Positions 7,187 to 16,065 of a stretch of 64,000 nucleotides of DNA are shown here, one piece after another. This DNA comes from Arthrobacter jinronghuae (GTDB lineage: Bacteria; Actinomycetota; Actinomycetes; Actinomycetales; Micrococcaceae): NCBI RefSeq assembly GCF_025244825.1, contig NZ_CP104263.1, positions 3,038,001 through 3,102,000 of the forward strand, in the 5' to 3' direction. The notes below the pieces were generated by a model. It did not search any database, was not told where the DNA came from, and saw only the letters and a list, made by a program, of their open reading frames with translations. Made by a program: the position numbers and the translations under genes. Positions within the stretch are counted from its first letter, which is position 1, and each line of letters opens with the position of its first letter.

Positions 7187-9205
7187 ATGGCAGCTCTGCT
7201 TCCTAACCCGCAGCAACAAAAAACACGCATTCCCCTGCGCCTTCCGCACCGGGCAGTCGACTCTCCGGAGCGTGAAGGGACGAACATCTTCATCCCGGAA
7301 GTACCGCTCTATCCCCCGACGGTCTCCGGAGGCGCCGTAACCGGTTCAAACCACGGTCATGGCTCCCCGAAATGGGAAGGAGATACCTCTCCTGGACCCG
7401 GCCCGTCCGCCGAGACCGGGGAGGATGGCAGCGGCCATGCCCTCTACCTCTGGCTCCGGGCAGGGTTTCAGGGCATGTTCGCCTGGATTGGCAGCGGCCT
7501 GCATGGCACCTTTGCGTGGTTGGGTTCAGGACTCCGGGGTATATCGGCTTGGCTCCGCGTCGGAGCGGGAGGAACCTATGTCTGGCTCCGCACCGGAGTG
7601 CAGGGAAGCTACACGTGGCTCCGCAGCTTGGTACGCGCCACGTCCACTCGTGTCCAGGCCGCGGCGCACGCTACCTCGAATCGAGCCCGGGCCGGAGCGC
7701 AGGCAACCTCCGCCGGGGTCCGTGCAGGAGTGGTCCGGGTCCACAGCGGGGCACACGCCGTTTCATTGCGGGTCCAAACGGGGGCCCGCGCAACTTCCGC
7801 CGGAGTCCAGGCCGGGGCGCATGCAACATCGAAACAGGTCCAAGCAGGTGCCCATGCCACCAGCGCTGCGGTCCAGACCGGGGCCAACCGGGTCGGCGCC
7901 GGAGCCCGTGCCGCCTCGGCCTGGGTCCAAAACGTGGCCCATACCTTCTGGAATTGGATGGTGTCCGCTGCACACGCCGCATCAGCGGCGGTCCAATCCG
8001 CCGCGCACACGACTGCTGCCGGGGCGCGCACAGTCGCCCACGCGGTATCGGTAGCGGCTCACGCCGTCGCCCACGCGGTATCGGTAGCGGCCCGTACCGT
8101 CGCCCACACGGTATCGGTAGCGGCTCACGCCGCCGCCCACGCGGTATCGGTAGCGGCGCGTGCCGTCGCCCACGCGACTGTCGTCGCAGCCAGAACCACA
8201 GCGCACGCCACAGCGGTAGGAGCCCGCGCCTTCGCCCGCTCCGTTACGACGGCAGCCAGAACCACAGCGCACGTCACGGCCATAGGCGCCCGCACCACCG
8301 CACACGCCACCTCGGTAGCCGCCCGAACCACCGCACACGCCACCTCGGTAGCCGCCCGCACTACGGCGCACGCCACCTCGGTAGCCGCCCGAACCACAGC
8401 GCACGCCACGGCAGTGGGAGCCCGTACCACCGCACACGCCACAGCAGTAGGCGCCCGAACCACCGCACACGCCACGGCAGTAGGCGCCCGAACCACAGCC
8501 CATGTCACAGCGGTCGGAGCCCGCGCCGTCGCACACACCGTCTCAGTGGTAACCCGCACCGTTGCCCATGCAACTGCCGTGGCAGCCCGCACCACAGCGC
8601 ACGCGATAGCCGTGGTGGTGCGGGCAGTGCAACGTCGTCTGCCGGCCAATACCGGCAACCCGGTTCCTGCCATTGCAGCTGCATTCGTCCTGATTTCGGG
8701 AGCCGGCCTGCTCAATCTGTGGGGCACCGTTTCAACCATTTCCCGGACGCCCGTACCGGATTCGCTGCCGCCGGTCCTGTCCCTCCTCGAACGGTACGGA
8801 GTGACCGCCACCCACTATGCCAGGACGCTCGCGGCGGTAGAGCTCGCCTACGCCCTGGTGATCCTGGGAACCGCACTCCTGCTCGCGGTTGCCGTTCGGG
8901 AAAAGCGCCGCTGGGCGCGGATAGTCTCCGCGGTCCTTGCGGGCACGGCGCTGTTCTATGCGCTGAACGCAGGTACCGGGACCCAGTCACTTGCAGCAGC
9001 ACTGGGTGTCGCAGGCGCCGCGATCACCTTCACCAAGGGAGCAGCTCCGTGGTTCCGACGGCGGGTCCTGTCGGTGCAGCCGTTCCCGCCGCTAAGGCAC
9101 CAAACAAAGCCCCAGCACCAAGTAGAAGCCCAAGCGGAACCCCTGCAGGCGGATCCGGTCCTAGCGCGCCAGGCGGGCGCGGGCGGCGATCTGCGAAACC
9201 TGTGA
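7187..9205 (+). CDS. Hendecad-repeat membrane protein, unknown function
   Basis: The ATG at 7187 follows AGGGGAGG and gives 672 residues. Residues 1-87 are polar and disordered. Residues 88-486 form about 35 near-perfect 11-residue units. They begin as Trp/Gly-rich units (AWLGSGLRGIS) and drift to VAARTTAHATS and VGARTTAHATA units, with two 7-residue interruptions. This whole stretch has no Asp or Glu and is rich in Arg and His. After it come four hydrophobic segments with a basic loop REKRRWARI and a tail PWFRRR, the same architecture as the preceding gene's C-terminus. That match identifies the true frame, since another frame is open across the repeat. The gene end overlaps the convergent rex gene by 45 bases. 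I do not recognise a family. Confidence 0.78.
   Translation: MAALLPNPQQQKTRIPLRLPHRAVDSPEREGTNIFIPEVPLYPPTVSGGAVTGSNHGHGSPKWEGDTSPGPGPSAETGEDGSGHALYLWLRAGFQGMFAWIGSGLHGTFAWLGSGLRGISAWLRVGAGGTYVWLRTGVQGSYTWLRSLVRATSTRVQAAAHATSNRARAGAQATSAGVRAGVVRVHSGAHAVSLRVQTGARATSAGVQAGAHATSKQVQAGAHATSAAVQTGANRVGAGARAASAWVQNVAHTFWNWMVSAAHAASAAVQSAAHTTAAGARTVAHAVSVAAHAVAHAVSVAARTVAHTVSVAAHAAAHAVSVAARAVAHATVVAARTTAHATAVGARAFARSVTTAARTTAHVTAIGARTTAHATSVAARTTAHATSVAARTTAHATSVAARTTAHATAVGARTTAHATAVGARTTAHATAVGARTTAHVTAVGARAVAHTVSVVTRTVAHATAVAARTTAHAIAVVVRAVQRRLPANTGNPVPAIAAAFVLISGAGLLNLWGTVSTISRTPVPDSLPPVLSLLERYGVTATHYARTLAAVELAYALVILGTALLLAVAVREKRRWARIVSAVLAGTALFYALNAGTGTQSLAAALGVAGAAITFTKGAAPWFRRRVLSVQPFPPLRHQTKPQHQVEAQAEPLQADPVLARQAGAGGDLRNL
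7448..8644 (+). repeat. 33-bp tandem coding repeat (11-residue units)
   Basis: About 35 coding units of 33 bp run through this stretch. Those at roughly 8150-8600 are closest to each other at DNA level, while those before 7900 are strongly diverged. Two 21-bp partial units break the register but keep the frame. The pattern implies expansion by slippage or unequal exchange, with the newest copies in the second half. Confidence 0.9.
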
Positions 9206-9922
9206 ACGCTGTGCGTGGTAGGCAAGGATCTGCAGTTCGGTCGCCATGTCCACTTTGCGGATCTGGACATGTTCGGGCGCCTGGAGCACTACTGGAGCAA
9301 AGCTGAGAATGCTGGTAATGCCGGACTCCACGAGGCGGTCGCATAGATCCTGGGCAACCTCGGCGGGCACCGAGAGCACCGCCATGTTTGCCCCGGTCTT
9401 CGCGAGCACTGCTTCAAGCGAGTCCACCGGGCTGATCCTCAGCCAGCCCACCTCCTGGCCGATTACCATCGGGTCGGCGTCGAACAGTGCCACAACCTCG
9501 AAGCCCCTGGAGCCGAACCCTGGATAGCCTGCCAAGGCACGGCCGAGGTTGCCGGCGCCTACTATGGCTACACGCCAGTTCAATGTCAGGCCAAGCGCGG
9601 CGGAAATCTGCCCGCTGAGATACGGGACGTCATATCCAACGCCCCGGGTCCCATAGGACCCCAGGTAGGACAGGTCCTTGCGCAGCTTGGGCGAATTCAC
9701 ACCGGCGGCTTCGGCCAGCTCTTCGGAGGACACACGTTCTATCCCGTCGGCGAGCATGGCGGACAGCGCCCTCAGGTAGATGGTCAACCGCGCCAGCGAC
9801 GCCGGCGGTATGTGTCGTCCTGCTCCCGCGCCGGCCGGCGTCGTGGGGGCCGGTTGGTCGCTGTTGGCCGTCTCGCGCTCCAGAGCCGCTCGGTCAGACC
9901 GGACTTCCTCGGGTGCCATCAC
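9161..9922 (-). CDS. rex: Redox-sensing transcriptional repressor Rex
   Basis: Rex senses the NADH/NAD+ ratio and represses respiratory and fermentative genes when NADH is low. The 253-residue protein has an N-terminal winged helix (SSEELAEAAGVNSPKLRKD, residues 66-84), the dinucleotide-binding loop VAIVGAGNLGRAL near residue 120, and the conserved hinge YGTRGVGY between them. A proline/alanine-rich extension of about 35 residues precedes the usual start. The ATG overlaps the stop of the upstream glutaredoxin gene by four bases. The 3' end overlaps the convergent repeat-protein gene by 45 bases. Confidence 0.96.
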   Translation of the reverse strand: MMAPEEVRSDRAALERETANSDQPAPTTPAGAGAGRHIPPASLARLTIYLRALSAMLADGIERVSSEELAEAAGVNSPKLRKDLSYLGSYGTRGVGYDVPYLSGQISAALGLTLNWRVAIVGAGNLGRALAGYPGFGSRGFEVVALFDADPMVIGQEVGWLRISPVDSLEAVLAKTGANMAVLSVPAEVAQDLCDRLVESGITSILSFAPVVLQAPEHVQIRKVDMATELQILAYHAQRSQVSQIAARARLAR

Positions 9923-10170
9923 GCCCCCAGCAGACGCCGCAGCCGCGCTTCGTCGATTTTCCAGAAGTCCCGCTGAACGCCGTCGATGAACAACACCGGA
10001 ATCTCCTCACCGAAGCGGGCGGCGAGTTCGGGGTCCTCCTCCGCGCTGCGTTCCTGCCAGGACATGCCTAGGTCCTCGCCCACGCGCCGGAGCACCAGAC
10101 GGGCGTCTTCGCACAAATGGCAGCCCGGCCGGGTAAGGAGGACGACTTCCGGTCCGACGGATTCACTCAT
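9919..10170 (-). CDS. Glutaredoxin family protein
   Basis: This 83-residue thioredoxin-fold protein has the redox motif CHLC in LLTRPGCHLCEDA and a cis-Pro near IPVLFIDG. It fits the DUF836-like glutaredoxin family found beside rex in many actinobacteria. Its stop overlaps the rex start (ATGA), so the two are co-translated. A redox-repair or reporting role beside Rex is likely but inferred. The ATG at 10170 is the only start that avoids the divergent HAD gene; the much longer open frame on this strand is an antisense artefact. Confidence 0.88.
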   Translation of the reverse strand: MSESVGPEVVLLTRPGCHLCEDARLVLRRVGEDLGMSWQERSAEEDPELAARFGEEIPVLFIDGVQRDFWKIDEARLRRLLGA

Positions 10171-10236
10171 ATGTCCAAAATAGCCCCAATACGTCGGATT
10201 TCCGCGCTCAGGCCGGGTTTTGCGTAGACTCGGACC

Positions 10237-11049
10237 ATGCCCCGAGCCACTGTAGTCCGAGCCACCGGAACCACGGACGCGGCGGGCAAACCTGGCGAAG
10301 CGGCCTTTTTCGACGTCGACAATACACTCATGCGCGGTGCCAGCCTGTTCCACGTGGGCCGGAAAATGTACCAGCGGAAAGTCTTCACGATCCGTGAAGC
10401 AGCCGGGTTCGCGAGCAAACAGTTGAGGTTCATGCTGCAGGGTGAAAACCTCAAGGACGTCCACTCGGTCCGCGATGCAGCCTTGGCCTTCGCTGTTGGC
10501 CTCTCTTCGGAGGATGTACGCACTCTGGGCGAAGAAGTCTACGACGAGATGATTGTCTCCAAGATCTGGCCCGGCACCCGGGCGCTGACCCAGCAGCATA
10601 TGAAGTCCGGGCGGCCGGTTTGGCTGGTCACCGGAACGCCCATCGAAGTTGCTTCGGTCATCGCCAGCCGGCTCGATCTCACCGGCGCCCTCGGAACGGT
10701 CAGCGAGGTCGCCGACGGCATGTACACCGGACGCCTGGTGGGTGAGTTCCTGCATGGGCCGGCCAAGGCTGCCGGCGTCCGGGCACTGGCTGAGAAAGAA
10801 GGCCTGGACCTGCAAAGCTGCTGGGCGTACAGCGATTCCTACAACGACGTTCCGCTGCTGAGCCTGGTGGGGCATCCGGTGGCAATCAATCCGGACGCAC
10901 GCCTGCGCCGTCATGCCCGTGAGCGCAACTGGCCCGTGTACGACTTCCGTTCAGGCCGCAGGGCAGCAACACTGGGCCTGAAGTCCGCGACCGTTGCCGG
11001 GGCGACCTACGGCCTGTGGCGGGGATTCTCCTGGGTGCGGGCCCGTTAA
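10237..11049 (+). CDS. HAD-superfamily hydrolase, subfamily IB (SerB-like)
   Basis: The catalytic motif I is AFFDVDNTLMRG (two Asp near residue 25), motif II is TGTPIEV, and motif IV is SDSYNDVPLL. Together these define a HAD-IB phosphatase like M. tuberculosis SerB1 (Rv0505c). It is 270 residues long with a four-helix cap between motifs I and II. A weakly hydrophobic C-terminal segment (TVAGATYGLWRG) is a known feature of this group. The true substrate is not clear; phosphoserine is possible but not shown. Confidence 0.9.
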   Translation: MPRATVVRATGTTDAAGKPGEAAFFDVDNTLMRGASLFHVGRKMYQRKVFTIREAAGFASKQLRFMLQGENLKDVHSVRDAALAFAVGLSSEDVRTLGEEVYDEMIVSKIWPGTRALTQQHMKSGRPVWLVTGTPIEVASVIASRLDLTGALGTVSEVADGMYTGRLVGEFLHGPAKAAGVRALAEKEGLDLQSCWAYSDSYNDVPLLSLVGHPVAINPDARLRRHARERNWPVYDFRSGRRAATLGLKSATVAGATYGLWRGFSWVRAR

Positions 11050-11090
11050 CCGCCCGGCCCAGCTCACCACCCAAAGCCCCTTAAAAACCG

Positions 11091-11122
11091 GAGCCCGCCT
11101 ATCCCTGAGGACTGGCGGGCTC
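11091..11122 (-). terminator. Terminator of the mini-protein gene
   Basis: A 9-bp GC stem (11091-11099 with 11114-11122) is followed on the minus strand by GGTTTTTAAG. It lies downstream of the gene at 11188-11286 and between it and the convergent HAD gene. Confidence 0.65.
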
Positions 11123-11187
11123 TGCCTTAGCGGACCCGGCACTGAACGTGCAGCGGGGGCCAGCTGACAACTGTCGCTAAGAAGGAT

Positions 11188-11286
11188 CTACTTCTTATTG
11201 CGACGCTGGTGGCGGGTCTTGCGAAGCAGCTTGCGGTGCTTCTTCTTGGCCATACGCTTGCGGCGCTTCTTGATTACTGAACCCAC
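11188..11286 (-). CDS. AURKAIP1/COX24-domain mini-protein (ribosome-associated)
   Basis: This very short gene encodes a 32-residue, extremely basic peptide beginning MGSVIKKRRKRMAKKKHRK and ending RRNKK. The pattern matches the AURKAIP1/COX24 family, small proteins that bind the small ribosomal subunit in actinobacteria. The start is GTG with a GAGGA ribosome-binding site about six bases ahead. It lies upstream of a terminator and near bldC, the same neighbourhood as Rv0500B/Rv0500A in M. tuberculosis. Confidence 0.93.
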   Translation of the reverse strand: MGSVIKKRRKRMAKKKHRKLLRKTRHQRRNKK

Positions 11287-11492
11287 AGAGTCCTCACAAA
11301 CTTATTAGGAGTCACCGGTTCCCCTCCCCTGCTGCCGTGGGCAGAGGGGCTGGTTGCCGGTAGTTACTGGCGACAATTAAAACGTTCCTTAACAGGGTAC
11401 AGCTTCAAGGCTGTGGAATTTGCCAGCGCATACCAGCAACGAACAACGGCCCGTTCCGGCGCTGTTCACCGACGCGGTACCCGGTGCAGGGC

Positions 11493-11705
11493 TCAGGCGG
11501 TGTCTGTACGCCGGTCGATGACGGCGTCGCGGAGTACCTTCTGAACGGCCGATTCCGGCACACGGTAGGACCGGCCGAAACGGACGGCCGGCAGATCGCC
11601 GGAATGGACCAGCCGGTACACGGTCATCTTGGAGACCCGCATGACGTCGGCAACTTCCGATACCGTCAGAAACCGCACATCCGAGAAGTTTCCCTCGTCT
11701 GCCAT
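11493..11705 (-). CDS. bldC: BldC-family helix-turn-helix regulator
   Basis: The 70-residue protein is a single MerR-like winged helix: FLTVSEVADVMRVSKMTVYR carries the recognition helix and FGRSYRVPESAV the wing. This is the BldC/excisionase-like fold that in Streptomyces binds direct repeats head-to-tail and controls development. Length and motif are diagnostic. It stands alone here, beside the mini-protein gene and gdhA, so its targets cannot be read from context. Confidence 0.92.
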   Translation of the reverse strand: MADEGNFSDVRFLTVSEVADVMRVSKMTVYRLVHSGDLPAVRFGRSYRVPESAVQKVLRDAVIDRRTDTA

Positions 11706-11903
11706 TTAGTCCCGTTCCTTTGCTCATTGCCGCCGTTTCCCACAGCAAGCCATGTGGGAGCACCTGCGGCTGAAGGACATCGCGTCACCGGCCTGTTGCG
11801 ACGTGCGTCACTGATGGCCCCGTACGGTCCCTACTGTAGTGGCAGGAGTAACCATAGTGGAAGTTCTTTCCGCAGCCGCGGGCACGGCCGGTGCAAGCCG
11901 GTC

Positions 11904-13286
<1,383 letters not shown>

Positions 13287-13347
13287 CTAGCCCCGCGGAC
13301 GCCGGGGATGCGATGGAGGCGGACCAAAGTGCCTGCGTGCCGCGTCC

Positions 13348-13827
13348 CTAGGGCCGGCGGCGGCGGAATTTAGGGAACTGGCCGAAGAGGTCGGCGGCCC
13401 GCTCGGCGGCCCGTCCCACGGTGCGGCCGAGGTTCTGCACGCCCGCGTCCACCGGTAGCGGGCGGGCCTCTGCGGCGCCGGGCACCAGCGCGCCTGCCGC
13501 CGCGGCGGCCGCGGTGGCGGGCTGCGGGCTTGCAGCAACGGACGCCAGGCGGGATTCCGTGAGTGACGGAAGGTCAAAGGCCCGCAGCCACAGGACCAGC
13601 TCCTCCAGAGGGGCAGTCTCCAGCGAGTAGTACCGGCGCTGGCCTTCGGCCCGCATGGAGACGAGTCCGGCTTCGCGGAGCACTTTGAGGTGTTTGGAAA
13701 CCGTGGGCTGGCTGACCTCAAGTTCTTCCACCAGTGCCCCTACGGACTTGTCGCCGGTACGCAGGGCGCCCAGGATTTCTCGCCGCGTACCTTCCGCGAT
13801 TACTGCAAACACATCGTCAAAGACCAT
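13348..13827 (-). CDS. ArsR-family winged-helix regulator
   Basis: The chosen ATG gives 159 residues. The N-terminal 85 residues are a winged helix with the ArsR pattern RREILGALR, LEVSQPTVSKHLKVLREAGL and RRYYSL. There is no ELCVCDL-type metal-binding cysteine motif, so it is not an obvious metal sensor. The C-terminus is an Ala/Pro-rich linker ending in a short basic helix (FGQFPKFRRRR), which is unusual for the family. Longer upstream starts lack a ribosome-binding site. The inducer is unknown. Confidence 0.87.
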   Translation of the reverse strand: MVFDDVFAVIAEGTRREILGALRTGDKSVGALVEELEVSQPTVSKHLKVLREAGLVSMRAEGQRRYYSLETAPLEELVLWLRAFDLPSLTESRLASVAASPQPATAAAAAAGALVPGAAEARPLPVDAGVQNLGRTVGRAAERAADLFGQFPKFRRRRP

Positions 13828-13932
13828 GGCATTTACCCTAGCGGATATGGAACCGGGAGCATCCCGAAGGAACGTAAGGCCAGCTGCACGAGGCAAGGAC
13901 GTTGTTTGATGTTTTTGCGCGGTTCTGCTGCT

Positions 13933-14295
13933 CTAGCGTGCGCCCGCTGCGTTGTTGATCATGTCCACTAGCTGGTGCGGGTCCTCGACCGTGATCACAA
14001 GACGGTCAAATTGCTCCGCGGGATCGAGCGTGATGACGACGGCGCGGTCATATCCGGAAATATTCCAGAACTGCTTTTTCCCACCGGAATGGAAGGTGCC
14101 GGACAGCTTCCCCGGTAGTCCCAGGCCGGGACCGCGCCAGCCCTTCGGTTCGTCTCGTATACCTGGATCGAAGGTCGCTCCCCGGACGTGCTCGAGTGGA
14201 AACCGCAGGCGGCGCTTGAACGACCACATCTTGTTCAGCCCGACCGGTTCGACCACGAGGTTCGCTGGGGTGACCGTGACTTTATTGCTGCTCAT
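13933..14295 (-). CDS. Small beta-rich protein, possibly PH-like
   Basis: This 120-residue protein has alternating strand-like segments (VTVTPANLVVEPVG, RFPLEHVRGATFD, AVVITLD, RLVITVEDP) followed by a C-terminal helix (HQLVDMINNA). The pattern resembles bacterial PH-domain proteins, but I cannot name a family. It overlaps the stop of the upstream short TetR gene by four bases (ATGA), so the two are translationally coupled. It may be controlled by that regulator or may work with it. Confidence 0.7.
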   Translation of the reverse strand: MSSNKVTVTPANLVVEPVGLNKMWSFKRRLRFPLEHVRGATFDPGIRDEPKGWRGPGLGLPGKLSGTFHSGGKKQFWNISGYDRAVVITLDPAEQFDRLVITVEDPHQLVDMINNAAGAR

Positions 14296-14666
14296 GCCGA
14301 ATCCTTCTCCTTGCGCAGCCCTGCGCGGGTCAGCAGGCGCCTGCCTAGTTGCTCTTCGGTGATGTTGTTCGCTTCGAGAAGACCCGTGATCCGCTCGCGG
14401 ACACGCTGGTCGGTAGGGGCGAGTTCGAGCAATCCGACCAGGATCACGTCGAGGCTTTCATCCGAGCCGCTTGCCGCGTCGACCGCATCGAGAACCCGCA
14501 GAAACAGCCCATGCTTGCTCCCGAAGACCCCGTACAGGCTGCCCCGATGCACACCCGTCGCTTCGACAAGGTGGTCTACCGAGGTCGACGCATACCCTCG
14601 CTGCCGGAACACCGCCGCGGCGGCTTCCACTGCACCCGTTTCCTCAAACTTACGTGGACGACCCAT
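14292..14666 (-). CDS. Short TetR-family regulator
   Basis: The first 60 residues are a standard TetR DNA-binding domain (GRPRKFEE, AAAVFRQRGYASTSVDH, GVHRGSLYGVFGSKHGLF). The protein is only 124 residues, against about 190 for the family, so the C-terminal ligand domain is reduced to two or three helices. I see no frameshift that would extend it: it ends in an ATGA overlap with the next gene, so the short form looks native. It probably regulates this two-gene unit. Confidence 0.85.
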   Translation of the reverse strand: MGRPRKFEETGAVEAAAAVFRQRGYASTSVDHLVEATGVHRGSLYGVFGSKHGLFLRVLDAVDAASGSDESLDVILVGLLELAPTDQRVRERITGLLEANNITEEQLGRRLLTRAGLRKEKDSA

Positions 14667-14750
14667 GGTTTGAGAATAGTCATTCAAGAACAATCAGTCA
14701 AGAAAAGGTTTTTACCGTTTCCCCGCCAACAGCCTCGGGCCGGCACCCGG

Positions 14751-15959
14751 CTAGTCGAACCACGGATCCAGTCCGTGCAGCGGGAACAGTTCCTTGCGCG
14801 TGGCCATCACGGTCCGGTCAATCTCGTCATTCGGGTCGTAGCCCACTTCCCAGGACCGCCACCAGATATCCGCCCCGTCCCCCAGCGTCTCGCCGGACTT
14901 CACTCCGTGCTTCTCCAGCACATAGTCGCGCCAGGCCGGGGGCAGCGGGGTGGCGGGACGCACCCGCCCGTTGGCAGCCACTGACATGAGCAGCGCCCAG
15001 GACCGCGGCACCACGGAGGCGACGTTGTAGCCGCCTCCGCCGGTGGCGATCCAACGGCCTTCGCACAGCCGGCCGGCCAGATCGCTGATGGTCAGGGCGG
15101 CCTGCCGCTGCGCCTCCACGCTGATCCGGAGGCTGGTCATGGGATCATCCGTGTGGCTGTCGCAGCCGTGCTGGCTGACAATCACTTCCGGAGCGAAGGC
15201 CTCCGTCAGCTGCGGAACCACTGCATGGAACGCCCGCAGCCAGCCGGCGTCGGAGGTGCGCGCCGGGACGGCGATGTTGACCGCGGTTCCTTCGGCTGCC
15301 TTGCCGCCGGTTTCATTGGCGAATCCCGTCCCCGGGAACAGGGTCAGACCGCTTTCATGCAGCGAAATGGTCATCACGCGCGGATCGTCCCAGAAGATGT
15401 TCTGCGTCCCGTCGCCGTGGTGGGCGTCGACGTCGATGTACACCACCCGCTGCACACCGTTGGCGAGGAGCCGCGCGACGGCGGCCGCGGCGTCGTTGTA
15501 CACGCAGAAGCCGGACGCCTTTTCATAGCCGGCATGGTGCATCCCGCCGGCAAAGTTGACCGCATGCGTAGCTTCGCCGGACAGGATGGCGTCCGCAGCG
15601 GCCAGGGAACCGCCGACCAGCCGGGCACTGGCCTCGTGCATGCCGGCGAAGGCGGGGGTGTCCTCGGTACCCAGCCCCAGCAGCGTATTGCAGTTCGCCG
15701 GATCGGCTCCGGCGGCCTGCACGGCACTGATGTAGTCGAAGCCGTGGACGGTCAGCAGGTCGGCTGCCGAGGCGACATACGGCTCGGCCAAGGAGACCCC
15801 TTGGAGGTCGAAAAGTCCCAGTTCACGGGCCAGCCGGGCGGTAAGGTCCAGGCGCGCCGGGCTCATGGGATGGCCTGCACCGAAGTCGTAAGCCAGCATG
15901 GATTCATCCCAGACAATGCACGTCGGCATAATGGGAAGGCTTAGCCCGGAACTGATCAT
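14751..15959 (-). CDS. acuC: AcuC-like / class I histone-deacetylase-family protein
   Basis: This is a zinc-dependent lysine deacetylase of the AcuC type, which in Bacillus reactivates acetyl-CoA synthetase. Key motifs are GGMHHAGYEKASGFCVYND, the zinc-site DVDAHHGDGT, and QHGCDSHTDDPM. The 402-residue length is typical. The first ATG is used here; an internal one ten codons in (15929) matches the usual family N-terminus. An acs gene is in this window (45450) but 30 kb away, so a functional link to it is plausible, not shown. Confidence 0.9.
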   Translation of the reverse strand: MISSGLSLPIMPTCIVWDESMLAYDFGAGHPMSPARLDLTARLARELGLFDLQGVSLAEPYVASAADLLTVHGFDYISAVQAAGADPANCNTLLGLGTEDTPAFAGMHEASARLVGGSLAAADAILSGEATHAVNFAGGMHHAGYEKASGFCVYNDAAAAVARLLANGVQRVVYIDVDAHHGDGTQNIFWDDPRVMTISLHESGLTLFPGTGFANETGGKAAEGTAVNIAVPARTSDAGWLRAFHAVVPQLTEAFAPEVIVSQHGCDSHTDDPMTSLRISVEAQRQAALTISDLAGRLCEGRWIATGGGGYNVASVVPRSWALLMSVAANGRVRPATPLPPAWRDYVLEKHGVKSGETLGDGADIWWRSWEVGYDPNDEIDRTVMATRKELFPLHGLDPWFD

Positions 15960-16065
15960 GCAGACAGGCTACGTGATGCGGGCGCTACTCTGATATTGGT
16001 GTCCGCGCCCATCTGACGGATAAGTGCTACTACTTGCGGAAACCCGCGGAAAAGATCTGACCACC

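Noticed and set aside
7982-8811. Minus-strand open frames of 184 and 228 codons across the repeat
   Set aside because: They are antisense reflections of the 33-bp repeats with simple Gly/Arg- or Ala/Val-rich compositions and no ribosome-binding site.
7372-9306. 644-codon open frame on the + strand over the hendecad gene
   Set aside because: It lacks membrane helices and the WARI domain, reads as Arg/Pro/His-rich noise and runs into rex. The 33-bp period keeps it open.
10171-10236. Possible Rex operator (TTGTGAA-N-TTCACAA) upstream of the glutaredoxin-rex unit
   Set aside because: I found no good match to the Rex consensus in this short divergent region, so autoregulation cannot be supported from sequence.
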